DNA of 64,000 nt from Prinsepia uniflora (lineage: Eukaryota; Streptophyta; Magnoliopsida; Rosales; Rosaceae). Made by a program: the position numbers and the translations under genes. The DNA is taken from positions 77,294,916 through 77,358,915 of the forward strand of contig CM064866.1 of assembly GCA_032719365.1 (NCBI GenBank), written 5' to 3'. Below the pieces are notes generated by a model that had not been told where the DNA came from, did no database searches, and worked only from the letters and a program-made list of their open reading frames with translations. Below are positions 45,820-56,104 of the stretch, piece after piece. Position 1 is the first letter of the stretch, and every line of letters starts with the position of its first letter.

Positions 45820-48675
45820 TGTAATGACCCGTCCCGAATATCGGGATTGAATATTAATTAATTATGATTTTGAATGACTAATCGGGGATTAGTTGAGTGA
45901 AATCGGACGAAACGTGCAAAATGACCGTTTTGCCCCTGGTGTGGGCAAACTGTTGACTTTTAGTTCGGGCGGTCAAATGGACTTTGACCGATGACTGTGA
46001 CGTAGTTCGGGACGTCACGAGTTCATAGATAGGTGGCACGTTCGATTCCGACATTCGTAGAGAAAGTTATGATATTCAGAAGTTGAGAGGTATTTTGGTA
46101 ATTTGGCATGTTAGGGGCCAAATGTTGACTTTTTGATCGGGAGGTCCGATGGACGAGGGCCAAGGCCCGTTACGTAGGTCTCGTCGATACGAATCCAACG
46201 ACAGGCGGCATGCCGAAATCGGAGATTCGACGACGAAGTTATGGTCACGGAATCGGGCTCGATTAACCGAACGAACCGGGAATAAAATAATATTTTAATA
46301 TGAACAGTACCTGGTGATTGGACATATTTGGATGAGTGACAAGTGTCACTCATCCCTTAAAATCAGGCACAAAACATGGATCCATGGTTTTGGGGGAGAC
46401 CTAATTATTATGTTTTATTATATTAAATTAATTAATTAATCTTAATTTCCATTAATCTCTTCTGTTTTCTTAACCGTGTACCACCATAATACCATTTTCT
46501 CCCAACCTCCATTCTCTCCCATTTTTGAACCAGAGACTGAGGAACTGAGAGATTTTCGAAACTGAGTTGAATGGGGAAAACACGAGGGATTGAGGGAAGC
46601 TAGAAACTGAGAATCGAAGGTTTGGAAATTTTGGGGGGAAAATCGGATTTTGAACCATAAGCTACGGGGATCGAAATTGAGCTTGGAATTAGCTTCCTGA
46701 GGTTGAGACGAGTGGAACCAGATCAAAAACGAGAGGAATCGAGGCCGAATTGGCTCTGAACGGGCCTGGTAACAGAGAGCTTGAGTCGAGGTTGAGTCGT
46801 GATCATTGAGGGATCAAACAACTCAATTGATGGAGAGAAACTGTTTATCTTAGTCCATTGATGCTTCTGGGTTCATCAATTGGGAGAAATCAGTGGTCAT
46901 TGTGGAAATTCCATGATTGCACAGTACCCAGGTGTTCTTCGTGTTCATCATCGAATCGATGGGTTTTAGGTAAGTGATCGTGCAATTGAGTTTTCAGACC
47001 TTTAATTTAAGTTAAAACGAACCTAACTGAATGATCAATTGGAAGGTTTAAGGCTGAATTGATGGACATTGAACCGGGTCTGATCGCGGGTTGAATGGCC
47101 CGTTTTACAGACAAACGGGTTGAGACGACAGCATTGTAGCTGGCGCGTGGGTTTCACGCGCAGCCACTCACAGCGGCTCGTGAGGGCGCGTCCGGCCTAG
47201 TCTCAAGGTGAGGTCAACATGACTTTTGATCCTCTCAGTGTAACGAACATTTTAACGTTGGTTTCGATGAAATCGGATATTGTTTCGATAATGTTCCGCG
47301 TATCCGAAGTTTTGTATTACGTTAAAAATATGTATTTAAATCCCGGAAAAATTGGGGAAAATTATATGATGTATTTTAAGATGTTAGTAACCCTCTATAA
47401 TGATTTTGGACAGGAGTTGTGATTTCCAGATTTTACGGAAAAACGTGCAGCTCGGAAACGGACCGTTTTGGACGGTGTGTGTGAGTGGACTTTTGTTTTC
47501 TAACCGTGATGCATGCATATATGATTTCTAATGCCTTATTATATGATTTTATATGCTTGGGCATGATTTATGTTTCAATCCGGTAATTTCTCGGTTTTAT
47601 GATTATTATATTATTATTTTTGGGCGATTTTCGAGAAATTACGAAATTTGGTAAAAATGATGTTTGGAATTGGTTTATGAGTCTGGGATTAAAATTGATT
47701 GAAAATAATGGTTGGACTCGGATTATTGAGTCATGGATTGAAAAATGATGTGGTGACTCGGGAATGAGTCCATGGTCAATTTCGTGGATTTACGTGAAAA
47801 TGACAACGGAGGTTGCAACGCATTGATTTGCGTGATAATATTATTTTGGGCATGAGAACCCAAGTGAATAGTGATTTTGACTCGGATTTGGAGTCACTTG
47901 TGAAATTGTGAAATTAATGATTTATTGGGATTTTATGATTATTTTAATTAGTCTTTCGGGCACGTTTTACGAGGAACGTGCAGATGATGATTTGGGCTAG
48001 GCCCGGAGTTTAAATGATTTCTAAAATGATATTTTGACTTTGTTGGTGAGTCAATGATGATTTCTGGAATATTTGATTGAATTAAAAGGTGATTTTTAAG
48101 AAATACGTGTAAATGGTATTTTGGGTTTGAGACCCAGTCGGGGATGATCTTGACTTGGTATGAAGTCAAGATTTGATTGAAATGTTTTGGGATGTAATTC
48201 CCGGGATGGTTTTCATTGTGATTGTGATATTCCCAGACGGTCGGTGCTTGGGGGGATTACCCAGACGACCGGAGCTTGGGGGATGTGATTGTAGGATCGG
48301 GAGTTGATCTTATGGTAGTCAGCTTCTCGGATGAGACTGAGCCTGGATGTACCACTCGGAGGTGTCTGAGCCTGGGGAAGTGTTCGCCCAGAGGTGACTG
48401 AGCCCGAGGGGGTTGAGCCCAGAGGTGTCTGTTCCCGAGAGAGTGACTGGATATTGGCCTACGCGTAGTGCGGCACTTGTGAATAGTGCAGTTCGATTGT
48501 TTGTGCACTTGTGAGTAGTGCAGATGTGATTTGTGATGTTTTGGGCACTTGTGAATAGTGCAGATTGATTGGATTGATATATTTATTGTGCACTGGTGAT
48601 TAGTGCTGATTAATGTTGTTGTGATGTCGTACTGGTATTGAGTACGGGTTTCTGGTCTTGGTGACCAGGTGATTA
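45820..48675 (+). repeat. Solo LTR F (element A family), piece 1
   Basis: TGTAATGACC at 45820 starts an LTR collinear with the 3' LTR of element A. It continues after element G at 58925 and ends at 59333. The flanks CGATT (45815-45819) and CGGTT (59334-59338) form a target duplication with one change. No internal region exists, so it is a solo LTR. First arm GTGTGAGTGGAC is at 47479-47490. Confidence 0.82.
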
Positions 48676-51492
48676 TGTAACACCCCGGAAATTCGAGGAT
48701 TTCAATATTGAAATTTAATGTGTGATTTGACGATTTTACCCTTGTGAATGGTATGGTCAATTGATGACTTTTTGATTGATGAACTAAATGAACTTTGACC
48801 TATAACCGTGACGTAGTTCGGGACGTCACGAGTTCATAGACAGGTGGCACGTCTAATTCGGACGATCAGGGTAAAAGTTATGACTATCAGAAGTTCAGGG
48901 GCATTACCGTAATTTGGACTCTCGGGGAAAAATGTTGACTTTTCTTTTGACAACTAATTTTCAGTTGACTCAAGGACCGTTGGGTAGGCCTCGACGTCCT
49001 GAGTCCGTAGACAGGCGGCACGCCGAAATCGGACTTCGTACGAGGAAGTTGTGGTCAGAAACGTGAATTCGGGAAGTTCGTGTCTCGGTTTTCGTGTCGA
49101 ATATTATATTCAGGAAATCTGATTGGAGGACACCTGGTGAGTGACAAGTGTCACTCACCCATTGGCTAGATTGGATCAGATCCACTATTGGATTAATTAA
49201 CATTTGAATCAGCTTTAAATTCCAGCCCTTGGATTAAAAACCCCTGATCTAATCTGAGCCCTTGATCTAATCTGGAGATCAAATCTGGGCCGTCCGTTTC
49301 CTTCCCTCCATTTCTTTATATTTCATACCCGCAGAGCACATTCTGCCCATTTCGATCAAACATCCCAGCAAATCATCCACTCTCTGTGTCTGCGTATTGG
49401 GGACTCACTGGCGAGGCTGAGCGACGGCAGTGACCACGGCGGAGGACGACGGCGAGGTAGGAAACGGGGGAACCGTGACGGTTTTCAAACCCAGATTTTG
49501 GTAAATCCATTTCCCACGTTTAGTTTTGTTTTTGATGGATCCTAATCGACTCTAGGGACTGCCAGGAACCTTCTGCGATTGAACTCGTGGCCGGAGGAGC
49601 TCAGGGCGGGGACTAAACGGCGACGGAAACCGGTTCTGTTCTTCGAGGTAGGCCCTCGATCCTATCGGTTTTTCTCCATTGTATTTACACTGAACCAATC
49701 TAGGGACTCAGACGAGTAGTTAGGAATTGAAAGGAACGAAAATGATCCAGAAATGAAGTTATGGCAACCGGGTCATGATCGCGGGTCTGATCGACCCGAG
49801 TTGCAGGTATTCGGGTCAACCCGTCTGAGGACAGCAGTGATGACGTGGCACCCTGTCAGTCTGTCAGATGACGTGGACCAACCGTGAGCAGACACGTGTC
49901 ACATGTCAGTGCACAGTCAGCACTGACATGTCAGTGACGTGGACCAGTCAGGGACTGCCACGTGTCACTGACATGTCAGTGACGTGGACCAGTGCCGTGC
50001 TGACACGTGGCACATGTCAGATCCGACACGTGGCCTGACAGATCAGTGTGGTGGACCAACCAGATGTTGACACGTGGCACCTGTCAGAGTCTGACATGTC
50101 AGACCTGACAGCTGTCAGATGACGTCAGCATGACGTCATGCTGACGTCAGCAATGACGTCAGCAGGAACTGTTCCTGCGTTGACCGCCGCGTTGACCGGC
50201 GCGTGGGGGCGCGTGTGAACAGTGTTCCTGGTGGGACCACCACCATTCTTTAGGTTTCGACGATCCGGATCCAATGGCGGTGGTTTCGGGTCGATCGGAG
50301 ATCATTAGGTTGGTCAAAATAAGGTTTATTGCCTTGGAAAGCGCGTTCGGGCGGCTTTTCCGGACCGGTTTCGGTCTAGGGCTTCATGGTTGAATGTTAG
50401 GGGTTTAAATTGACCTTTGTATATACTTTGGATATGACAGGGGTTGTACATTTGTACTAGGACGAGGGTATACGTTCGGTTTCTAGCAGGATTGTACTGT
50501 GAGTGGACCATTTTCTTAAACCCTTGCGTGCATAAATGTTTTCTGGTTATTTATACTTATTCACATGCTAAAACAATAATGGTTTTGAGGATATGGAAAA
50601 TATGGTTATGGCATGTTTCACGGTATTTGGGCTTGAGACCCGTCTGATGAAACTTAATGATTGGTTCAGATTTTATCTATGTATATATATGCCTTGCATG
50701 TGGATATCAACAAAATGCATTTGTTACTGCACTGTATAGATCCTTCCATATTATATTGTCTCCTCCGGCGAGGTACCCCGGAGAGGTCACAGACGTCTAG
50801 TACGTCCAGCGTCTATGACGCTAAGCATCGGGGATGCTGTACCCGAACGGGGTTCGGGGAATGAACTCGGAAATTGAGACCCGAGTGGCACGCGTAGCCT
50901 TGTGATTGTGACCTTATTGGACGTCAGGGACGTCAGACATCAGGGATGTCGGGATTGGAGTGTATAGTGCAGTGGCTAAAATTATGGTTATGGTTTTATT
51001 ATATGCCTTATGGTTCATATTATATGGTTTTATTATATGCCTTATGGTTCATATTATATGGTTAATGATTTTGAATTATGATGCACGCATGTTTGGAAAA
51101 CGGAGGGATAAATTATATGTTTTACTTATCAAACGATTTCATAAACTTGAGTTTCGGTCCACTCACCCTTAATGTTTTGATAACCCCTCCAGGTCGGGAA
51201 ACTGAGGTAGAGGAGGAACCAGAGGCTGAGGCATAGATCTACTTCTGCGTACCTGAACCCTTGCTGGGCGGTGTACCCGCAGGTTTACTTTAGAGTCGTG
51301 CTCGCAAATTTGTAATTTTGGATTTCATCCCTTGTCTGACATTCGCTTAATTCGGATTTGATGTATGACTTTAATTTGGTTATTTATGCTTTTAAATGTT
51401 TTGAGGTTAAAATTGGTATGAATTATTGGGTGTCAGACGGGAGCAGGGCACGTCCCCTTGTGGTCCCTGTGGGATCGGGGCGGGTCCTGTCA
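48676..51492 (+). repeat. Element G 5' LTR
   Basis: It starts TGTAACACCCC and ends GGTCCTGTCA. Notable parts are the hairpin GGTGAGTGAC, loop AAGT, GTCACTCACC (about 49136-49159); a TATA-like TTTATATTT (49315); a block dense in CACGTG, TGACGTGG and TGACGTCA motifs (49850-50165) with a perfect 30-bp palindrome (50120-50149); arms GTGAGTGGACC (50499-50509) and GGTCCACTCAC (51156-51166); and GACGTC, AGCGTC, AGCATC and CCCGAAC hairpins (about 50790-50955). Confidence 0.92.
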
Positions 51493-51495
51493 GCT

Positions 51496-51507
51496 TGGTA
51501 TCAGAGC
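51496..51507 (+). other. Primer-binding site of element G
   Basis: TGGTATCAGAGC lies three bases after the LTR end and is complementary to initiator methionine tRNA. Confidence 0.9.
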
Positions 51508-51624
51508 ACTAGGTTGTGGTCAGTACTAGGGTATTGGTCAGCATGCTAGACTAGCGATTAGTACTAGTTACTTTTCGACTTTTAAGAATATTGTTTTCTG
51601 ATCTATGCCTCTTAACAGTTGGTT

Positions 51625-53118
51625 ATGCCTCCTAGGAGAATTCCTCATACTCGAACGGACGAGGATCTAGAAAAAGAGATGGAATGCGCGAGCATCGAAA
51701 GGGCTCAACGTTTGGGAGCCACTCCTTTCTGCGAGGGATCAAACCCCGAGGATGCTCACGACTGGATCACCAAGTGAGAGAGGATCTTCTCGGTGATGCA
51801 CTGCCCTCCGGGCGAACGAGTGACTCTGGCGGCCTTCTTACTGGAGGGAGGAGCCTACCAGTGGTGGCACGGACTCGAAATGTCTGGGTGGTCTATCCAT
51901 ACCACTACTTGGGAAGCTTTCCGTTCCAGGTTTCTGGACCAGTACTACCCGCGATCCTTTCGCGCGGCGCGGGAGGCGGAATTCCTGCGGCTGGAGCAGG
52001 GTGATATGTCTGTAGCAGACTACGAGCAAACTTTCGGGAAACTTTCCCGGTTCGCTGCTTCATTCGTAAGCACGGAGGAGGACAAATGCCAGCGGTTTGA
52101 GCTTGGACTCCGAGGGGAGATTCGGGCCAGTGTGACTGCTACCACTCATCCTTCTCTGAGGGATATGGTCGACGCAGCGGTGCGTGTCGAGGCCAGTCTG
52201 GCGGCACACCAATCACGACAACCTTCGGGGGAGGGGCGACGTCAGGATCGCCCACATCTTGGGCCATCGGGCCATAAGAACAACAAGGGAGGGAGCTACA
52301 GGGAAGCACCCTCATCCTTCAAGGGTCGTGGCTGGTCGGGTCGACGTGGAGGCTCTCAGGGCAGAGGATCTGGATACAACTCTGGGCAACGCTCATCTTG
52401 GAGCGGTGCTTCTGGTGGGCATTCAGACAGGCCAAGGCCAGTAACTTGTTTTGCTTGCGGAGAGGAGGGCCACTATGCCTGTGATTGTCCGCAGTTGTCC
52501 AAGAACAACGACGCTGGGGGCTCGAGTGTGGTGCAGAGCACGGCTTCCCACACTAATGGAGGTCGCGGTCAGGGAGGTGACCGTGGTGCTGGACGTGGCG
52601 CGCGCGGGCGCGGACGGAACGGAGGGCCGATGGCCCAAGTGTTTGCAATGACCCAGCAGCAGGCGAGCACTGCTCCAGGCGTGGTCACAGGTACACTACA
52701 TATCTTTAATTTTCTTGTACGTGTATTAATGGATGCGGGGGCTACACATTCTTTTATTTCGAGGAGTTGTGCTGGTATGCTTGATTGTGTGGTATCAGCC
52801 TTAGATTGCGAAATGGGTGTTGGCACCCCGATGGGTACCGTGTACCTTGTGAATCAGGTGATTCGGAGGTGCCCGGTAAGAATTGAGGATGTGGATTTAC
52901 CAGCAGACTTAATTATTCTGGATATCCACGACTTCGATATAATCCTAGGGATGGATTGGCTGTCGGAGCACGGATCGCTCATCGACTGCTGTAGCAAGCA
53001 AGTGATTTTGCGGAGCCCGGGTTTGCCGGAAGTTATCTTTCAGGGGGAACGTGATGGTTCGCCTCCTGAAGTGATTTCGTCACTTACTGCTACCAAACTT
53101 CTACGGAAGGGATGCTAG
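51625..53118 (+). pseudogene. Element G gag-protease region, interrupted by TGA
   Basis: The likely start is the ATG at 51625 (MPPRRIPHTR), in frame with everything downstream. A TGA at 51775-51777 stops it after 50 codons; the frame is open again from 51778 and has an ATG at 51793. Gag resembles that of element A (AFLLEGGAYQWWHGLE, RFLDQYYPRSFR). The zinc knuckle CFACGEEGHYACDC at about 219-232, counted from 51793, is intact, unlike that of A. A Gly/Arg-rich stretch follows, then the retroviral-type aspartic protease with LMDAGATHSF (about 312) and a second conserved part ILGMDWLSEHG. The frame ends at TAG (53116-53118). Particle protein and protease are thus split from a normal start. Confidence 0.9.
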
Positions 53119-53136
53119 GCTTATCTGGCGCATGTC

Positions 53137-56070
53137 GTGTCGGAACGGGTTGATACTCCGGTTATCGACGAAATACCGGTGGTCTGTGAGTTTCCGGATG
53201 TATTCCCGGAAGACTTACCTGGATTGCCACCATCGCGGGAGATTGAGTTTACTATTGAACTACTCCCGGGTACCCGACCCATATCCCAGGCACCATACCG
53301 GATGGCGCCGGCCGAGTTACGAGAACTCAAGACTCAATTGCAGGAGTTGGTAGATTTGGGATATGTCCGACCGAGTACTTCACCGTGGGGAGCACCGGTG
53401 TTGTTCGTAAAGAAGAAGGAAGGAAGTCTCCGTTTATGTATTGACTATCGACAACTCAACAGGGTGACGCTGAGGAATCAGTATCCTCTACCCAGGATCG
53501 ATGACCTTTTCGACCAGTTGCGGGGAGCTCAGTGCTTCTCGAAAATTGATTTACGGTCTGGGTATCACCAACTGAGGATTTTGGAGGAGGATATTCCGAA
53601 AACTGCTTTTCGAACCCGTTACGGGCACTACGAGTTCCTTGTTATGCCATTTGGTTTGACGAATGCTCCAGCAGCATTCATGGATTTGATGAACCGGGTC
53701 TTCCGACCCTACCTGGATAAGTTCGTGATTGTGTTCATCGATGATATTTTGGTATACTCGGGGAGTGCCCATGCACATGAAGAACATCTACGGTTGGTCT
53801 TGGAGAGACTGAGACAAGAACAATTGTACGCCAAGCTGAGCAAGTGTCAGTTTTGGCTGAGCAGTATTGGTTTTCTGGGACACGTGATATCGACGGATGG
53901 GATTTGCGTGGATCCCCAGAAAACAGAAGCGGTGACCAACTGGGCTAAACCGACAACAGTGACCGAGGTGCGGAGTTTCGTCGGATTAGCAGGTTACTAC
54001 CGGAGATTCATGGAGGGCTTCTCCAAAATTGCTGCACCATTGACTCGTTTGACTCGGAAGGGAGTAAAGTTTATCTGGGACGAGCAGTGCGATCGGAGCT
54101 TTCAAGAGTTGAAAGATCGATTGACCACTGCACCTGTCCTTGCATTGCCGAATGACAGTGGAGAGTTTGTGGTTTTCAGTGACGCTTCACTGCAAGGTCT
54201 GGGCTGCGTGTTGATGCAAACTGGCAAGGTTATCGCCTATGCATCCCGGCAGCTGAAGACCCATGAGTTGAACTATCCAACCCATGATTTGGAGTTGGCG
54301 GTGGTGGTTCATGCTCTCAAGATCTGGAGACATTATCTGTTCGGCGCAATGTGTCGGATATACACCGACCACCAGAGTCTTAAATACTTATTCACTCAGA
54401 AGGAGCTTAACATGAGACAACGGAGATGGTTGGAGCTGCTGAAGGACTATGACTGTACGATCGAGTACCATCCGGGTAAGGCCAATGTGGTGGCGGATGC
54501 ACTCAGCAGGAAATCAGCGGGAACTATTGCACACCTGGGGATGGTGTATCTTCCCTTGCTAGTGGAACTCCGGAAGGCGGGAGTTATTTTGGGTACGGAT
54601 AAGCATGGAGCTTTGTTGGCTAGCTTCCATGTGCGACCAGTACTGATTGATCGGATCATCGAGGCACAACTTCAGGATCCGATACTCTGTATTTACAGAA
54701 TTGAGGTCGATGCGGATGGGAGACAGGATTTTACCATCCGGGACGATGGAGCACTGGTGAAATTGGGCCGTTTGTGCGTACCTGCAGTGGCAGAGTTGCG
54801 GGCCGAGATTCTTGAGGAGGCCCCTAGTTCGGCCTATGCTATGCATCCGGGAGGTACAAAGATGTACCGTACCCTCCGGAACCATTATTGGTGGCCAGGA
54901 ATGAAGAAGGATATTGCTGAGTTCGTGAGCAAATGCTTAACCTGTCAGCAGGTTAAGGCGGAACGGCAGAGACCGTATGGGGCTATGCAGCCACTTCTGA
55001 TTCCTGAGTGGAAGTGGGATCACATCACCATGGACTTCGTCTTTAAGTTACCGAGGACTCAGAGTGGAGTGGACGGAGTATGGGTGATCGTGGATCGGTT
55101 AACCAAATCAGCCCATTTTCTGCCAGTTCAGGAAACCTATAAACCTAACCGACTGGCTCAGTTGTTTGTGAAGGAAATCATACGACTTCATGGTACGCCG
55201 GAATCGATCGTGTCCGATCGTGATCCGCGTTTCACTTCCAGGTTCTGGCGAAGTTTGCAAGCTACTTTGGGAACAACCTTACGTTTCAGTACTGCCTTCC
55301 ATCCACAGACCGATGGACAGTCTGAGAGAACCATTCAAACCCTGGAGGACATGATGAGGTCATGTGTACTACAGTTTCAAGACTCTTGGGATACTCATTT
55401 GCCATTAATGGAATTCGCTTACAACAACAGTTATCAGGCGAGCATTGGGATGACACCATATGAGGCACTGTATGGCCGACAGTGCAGGACACCTATCTGC
55501 TGGACGGAGATAGGAGAGCGAGCGGCTTTAGGGCCAGAGATGATGGACTTAACCATGGAAACTGTTCGCGTGATCAAGGAGAGATTGAAGGTGGCACAAG
55601 ATCGCAAGAAAAGTTATGCCGACCGACGGATTCGAGACTTGGAGTTTGAAGTGGGAGATTTTGTCTTCCTGAAGTTGTCTCCGTGGAAAGGGATTATCCG
55701 TTTTGGCCGACGGGGGAAACTGAGTCCGCATTTTATTGGACCTTATGAAATCGTGGAGAGAATTGGCAGAGTTGCATACAGATTGGCACTACCTCCAGAA
55801 CTATCGAGAGTTCACGATGTTTTCCACGTATCGATGTTGCGAATGTACGTACGTGATGCTTCTCATGTACTTGGGGAACAACCTGTCGAACTACGGGAGG
55901 ATTTGAGCTTTGAAGAACAACCAGTACAGATCTTGGATCTGAAGGACAAGGTACTACGACGAAAGACGATCCCTCTCGTGAAGATTCTCTGGAGAAACCA
56001 GAATGTGGAAGAAGCCACATGGGAGCCTGAGGCTCAGATGCGAGAACAATTTCCTCATTTGTTTATTTGA
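53137..56070 (+). CDS. Element G pol: reverse transcriptase, RNase H, integrase, chromodomain-like end
   Basis: This continues in the same frame as gag-protease after the TAG at 53116; 53137 is simply the first ATG and not necessarily a used start. Of 977 residues, reverse transcriptase spans about 55-230 with LCIDYRQLN, SKIDLRSGYHQ, MPFGLTNAPAAF and the catalytic FIDDILVYS (about 200). RNase H follows with VFSDASLQGLG, LELAVVVHALK and YTDHQSLKYL (about 348-430). Integrase has the zinc-binding HPGG and CLTCQQ and catalytic segments ITMDFV, VSDRDPRFTS and TDGQSERTIQ (about 570-740). The C-terminus ILWRNQNVEEATWEPEAQMR is chromodomain-like, which directs integration in chromoviruses. No stop interrupts it. 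It could act only if translated by readthrough or re-initiation. Confidence 0.94.
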   Translation: MSERVDTPVIDEIPVVCEFPDVFPEDLPGLPPSREIEFTIELLPGTRPISQAPYRMAPAELRELKTQLQELVDLGYVRPSTSPWGAPVLFVKKKEGSLRLCIDYRQLNRVTLRNQYPLPRIDDLFDQLRGAQCFSKIDLRSGYHQLRILEEDIPKTAFRTRYGHYEFLVMPFGLTNAPAAFMDLMNRVFRPYLDKFVIVFIDDILVYSGSAHAHEEHLRLVLERLRQEQLYAKLSKCQFWLSSIGFLGHVISTDGICVDPQKTEAVTNWAKPTTVTEVRSFVGLAGYYRRFMEGFSKIAAPLTRLTRKGVKFIWDEQCDRSFQELKDRLTTAPVLALPNDSGEFVVFSDASLQGLGCVLMQTGKVIAYASRQLKTHELNYPTHDLELAVVVHALKIWRHYLFGAMCRIYTDHQSLKYLFTQKELNMRQRRWLELLKDYDCTIEYHPGKANVVADALSRKSAGTIAHLGMVYLPLLVELRKAGVILGTDKHGALLASFHVRPVLIDRIIEAQLQDPILCIYRIEVDADGRQDFTIRDDGALVKLGRLCVPAVAELRAEILEEAPSSAYAMHPGGTKMYRTLRNHYWWPGMKKDIAEFVSKCLTCQQVKAERQRPYGAMQPLLIPEWKWDHITMDFVFKLPRTQSGVDGVWVIVDRLTKSAHFLPVQETYKPNRLAQLFVKEIIRLHGTPESIVSDRDPRFTSRFWRSLQATLGTTLRFSTAFHPQTDGQSERTIQTLEDMMRSCVLQFQDSWDTHLPLMEFAYNNSYQASIGMTPYEALYGRQCRTPICWTEIGERAALGPEMMDLTMETVRVIKERLKVAQDRKKSYADRRIRDLEFEVGDFVFLKLSPWKGIIRFGRRGKLSPHFIGPYEIVERIGRVAYRLALPPELSRVHDVFHVSMLRMYVRDASHVLGEQPVELREDLSFEEQPVQILDLKDKVLRRKTIPLVKILWRNQNVEEATWEPEAQMREQFPHLFI

Positions 56071-56091
56071 AATTTCGGGACGAAATTTCTT

Positions 56092-56104
56092 AAGGGGGGA
56101 AGGT
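56092..56104 (+). other. Polypurine tract of element G
   Basis: AAGGGGGGAAGGT directly precedes the 3' LTR and follows AATTTCGGGACGAAATTT, a 3' end shared with elements A and B. Confidence 0.88.

Noticed and set aside
51605..51625. Earlier ATG at 51605 as the gag start of element G
   Set aside because: It is in another frame and stops after about 20 codons; the ATG at 51625 is in frame with Gag.
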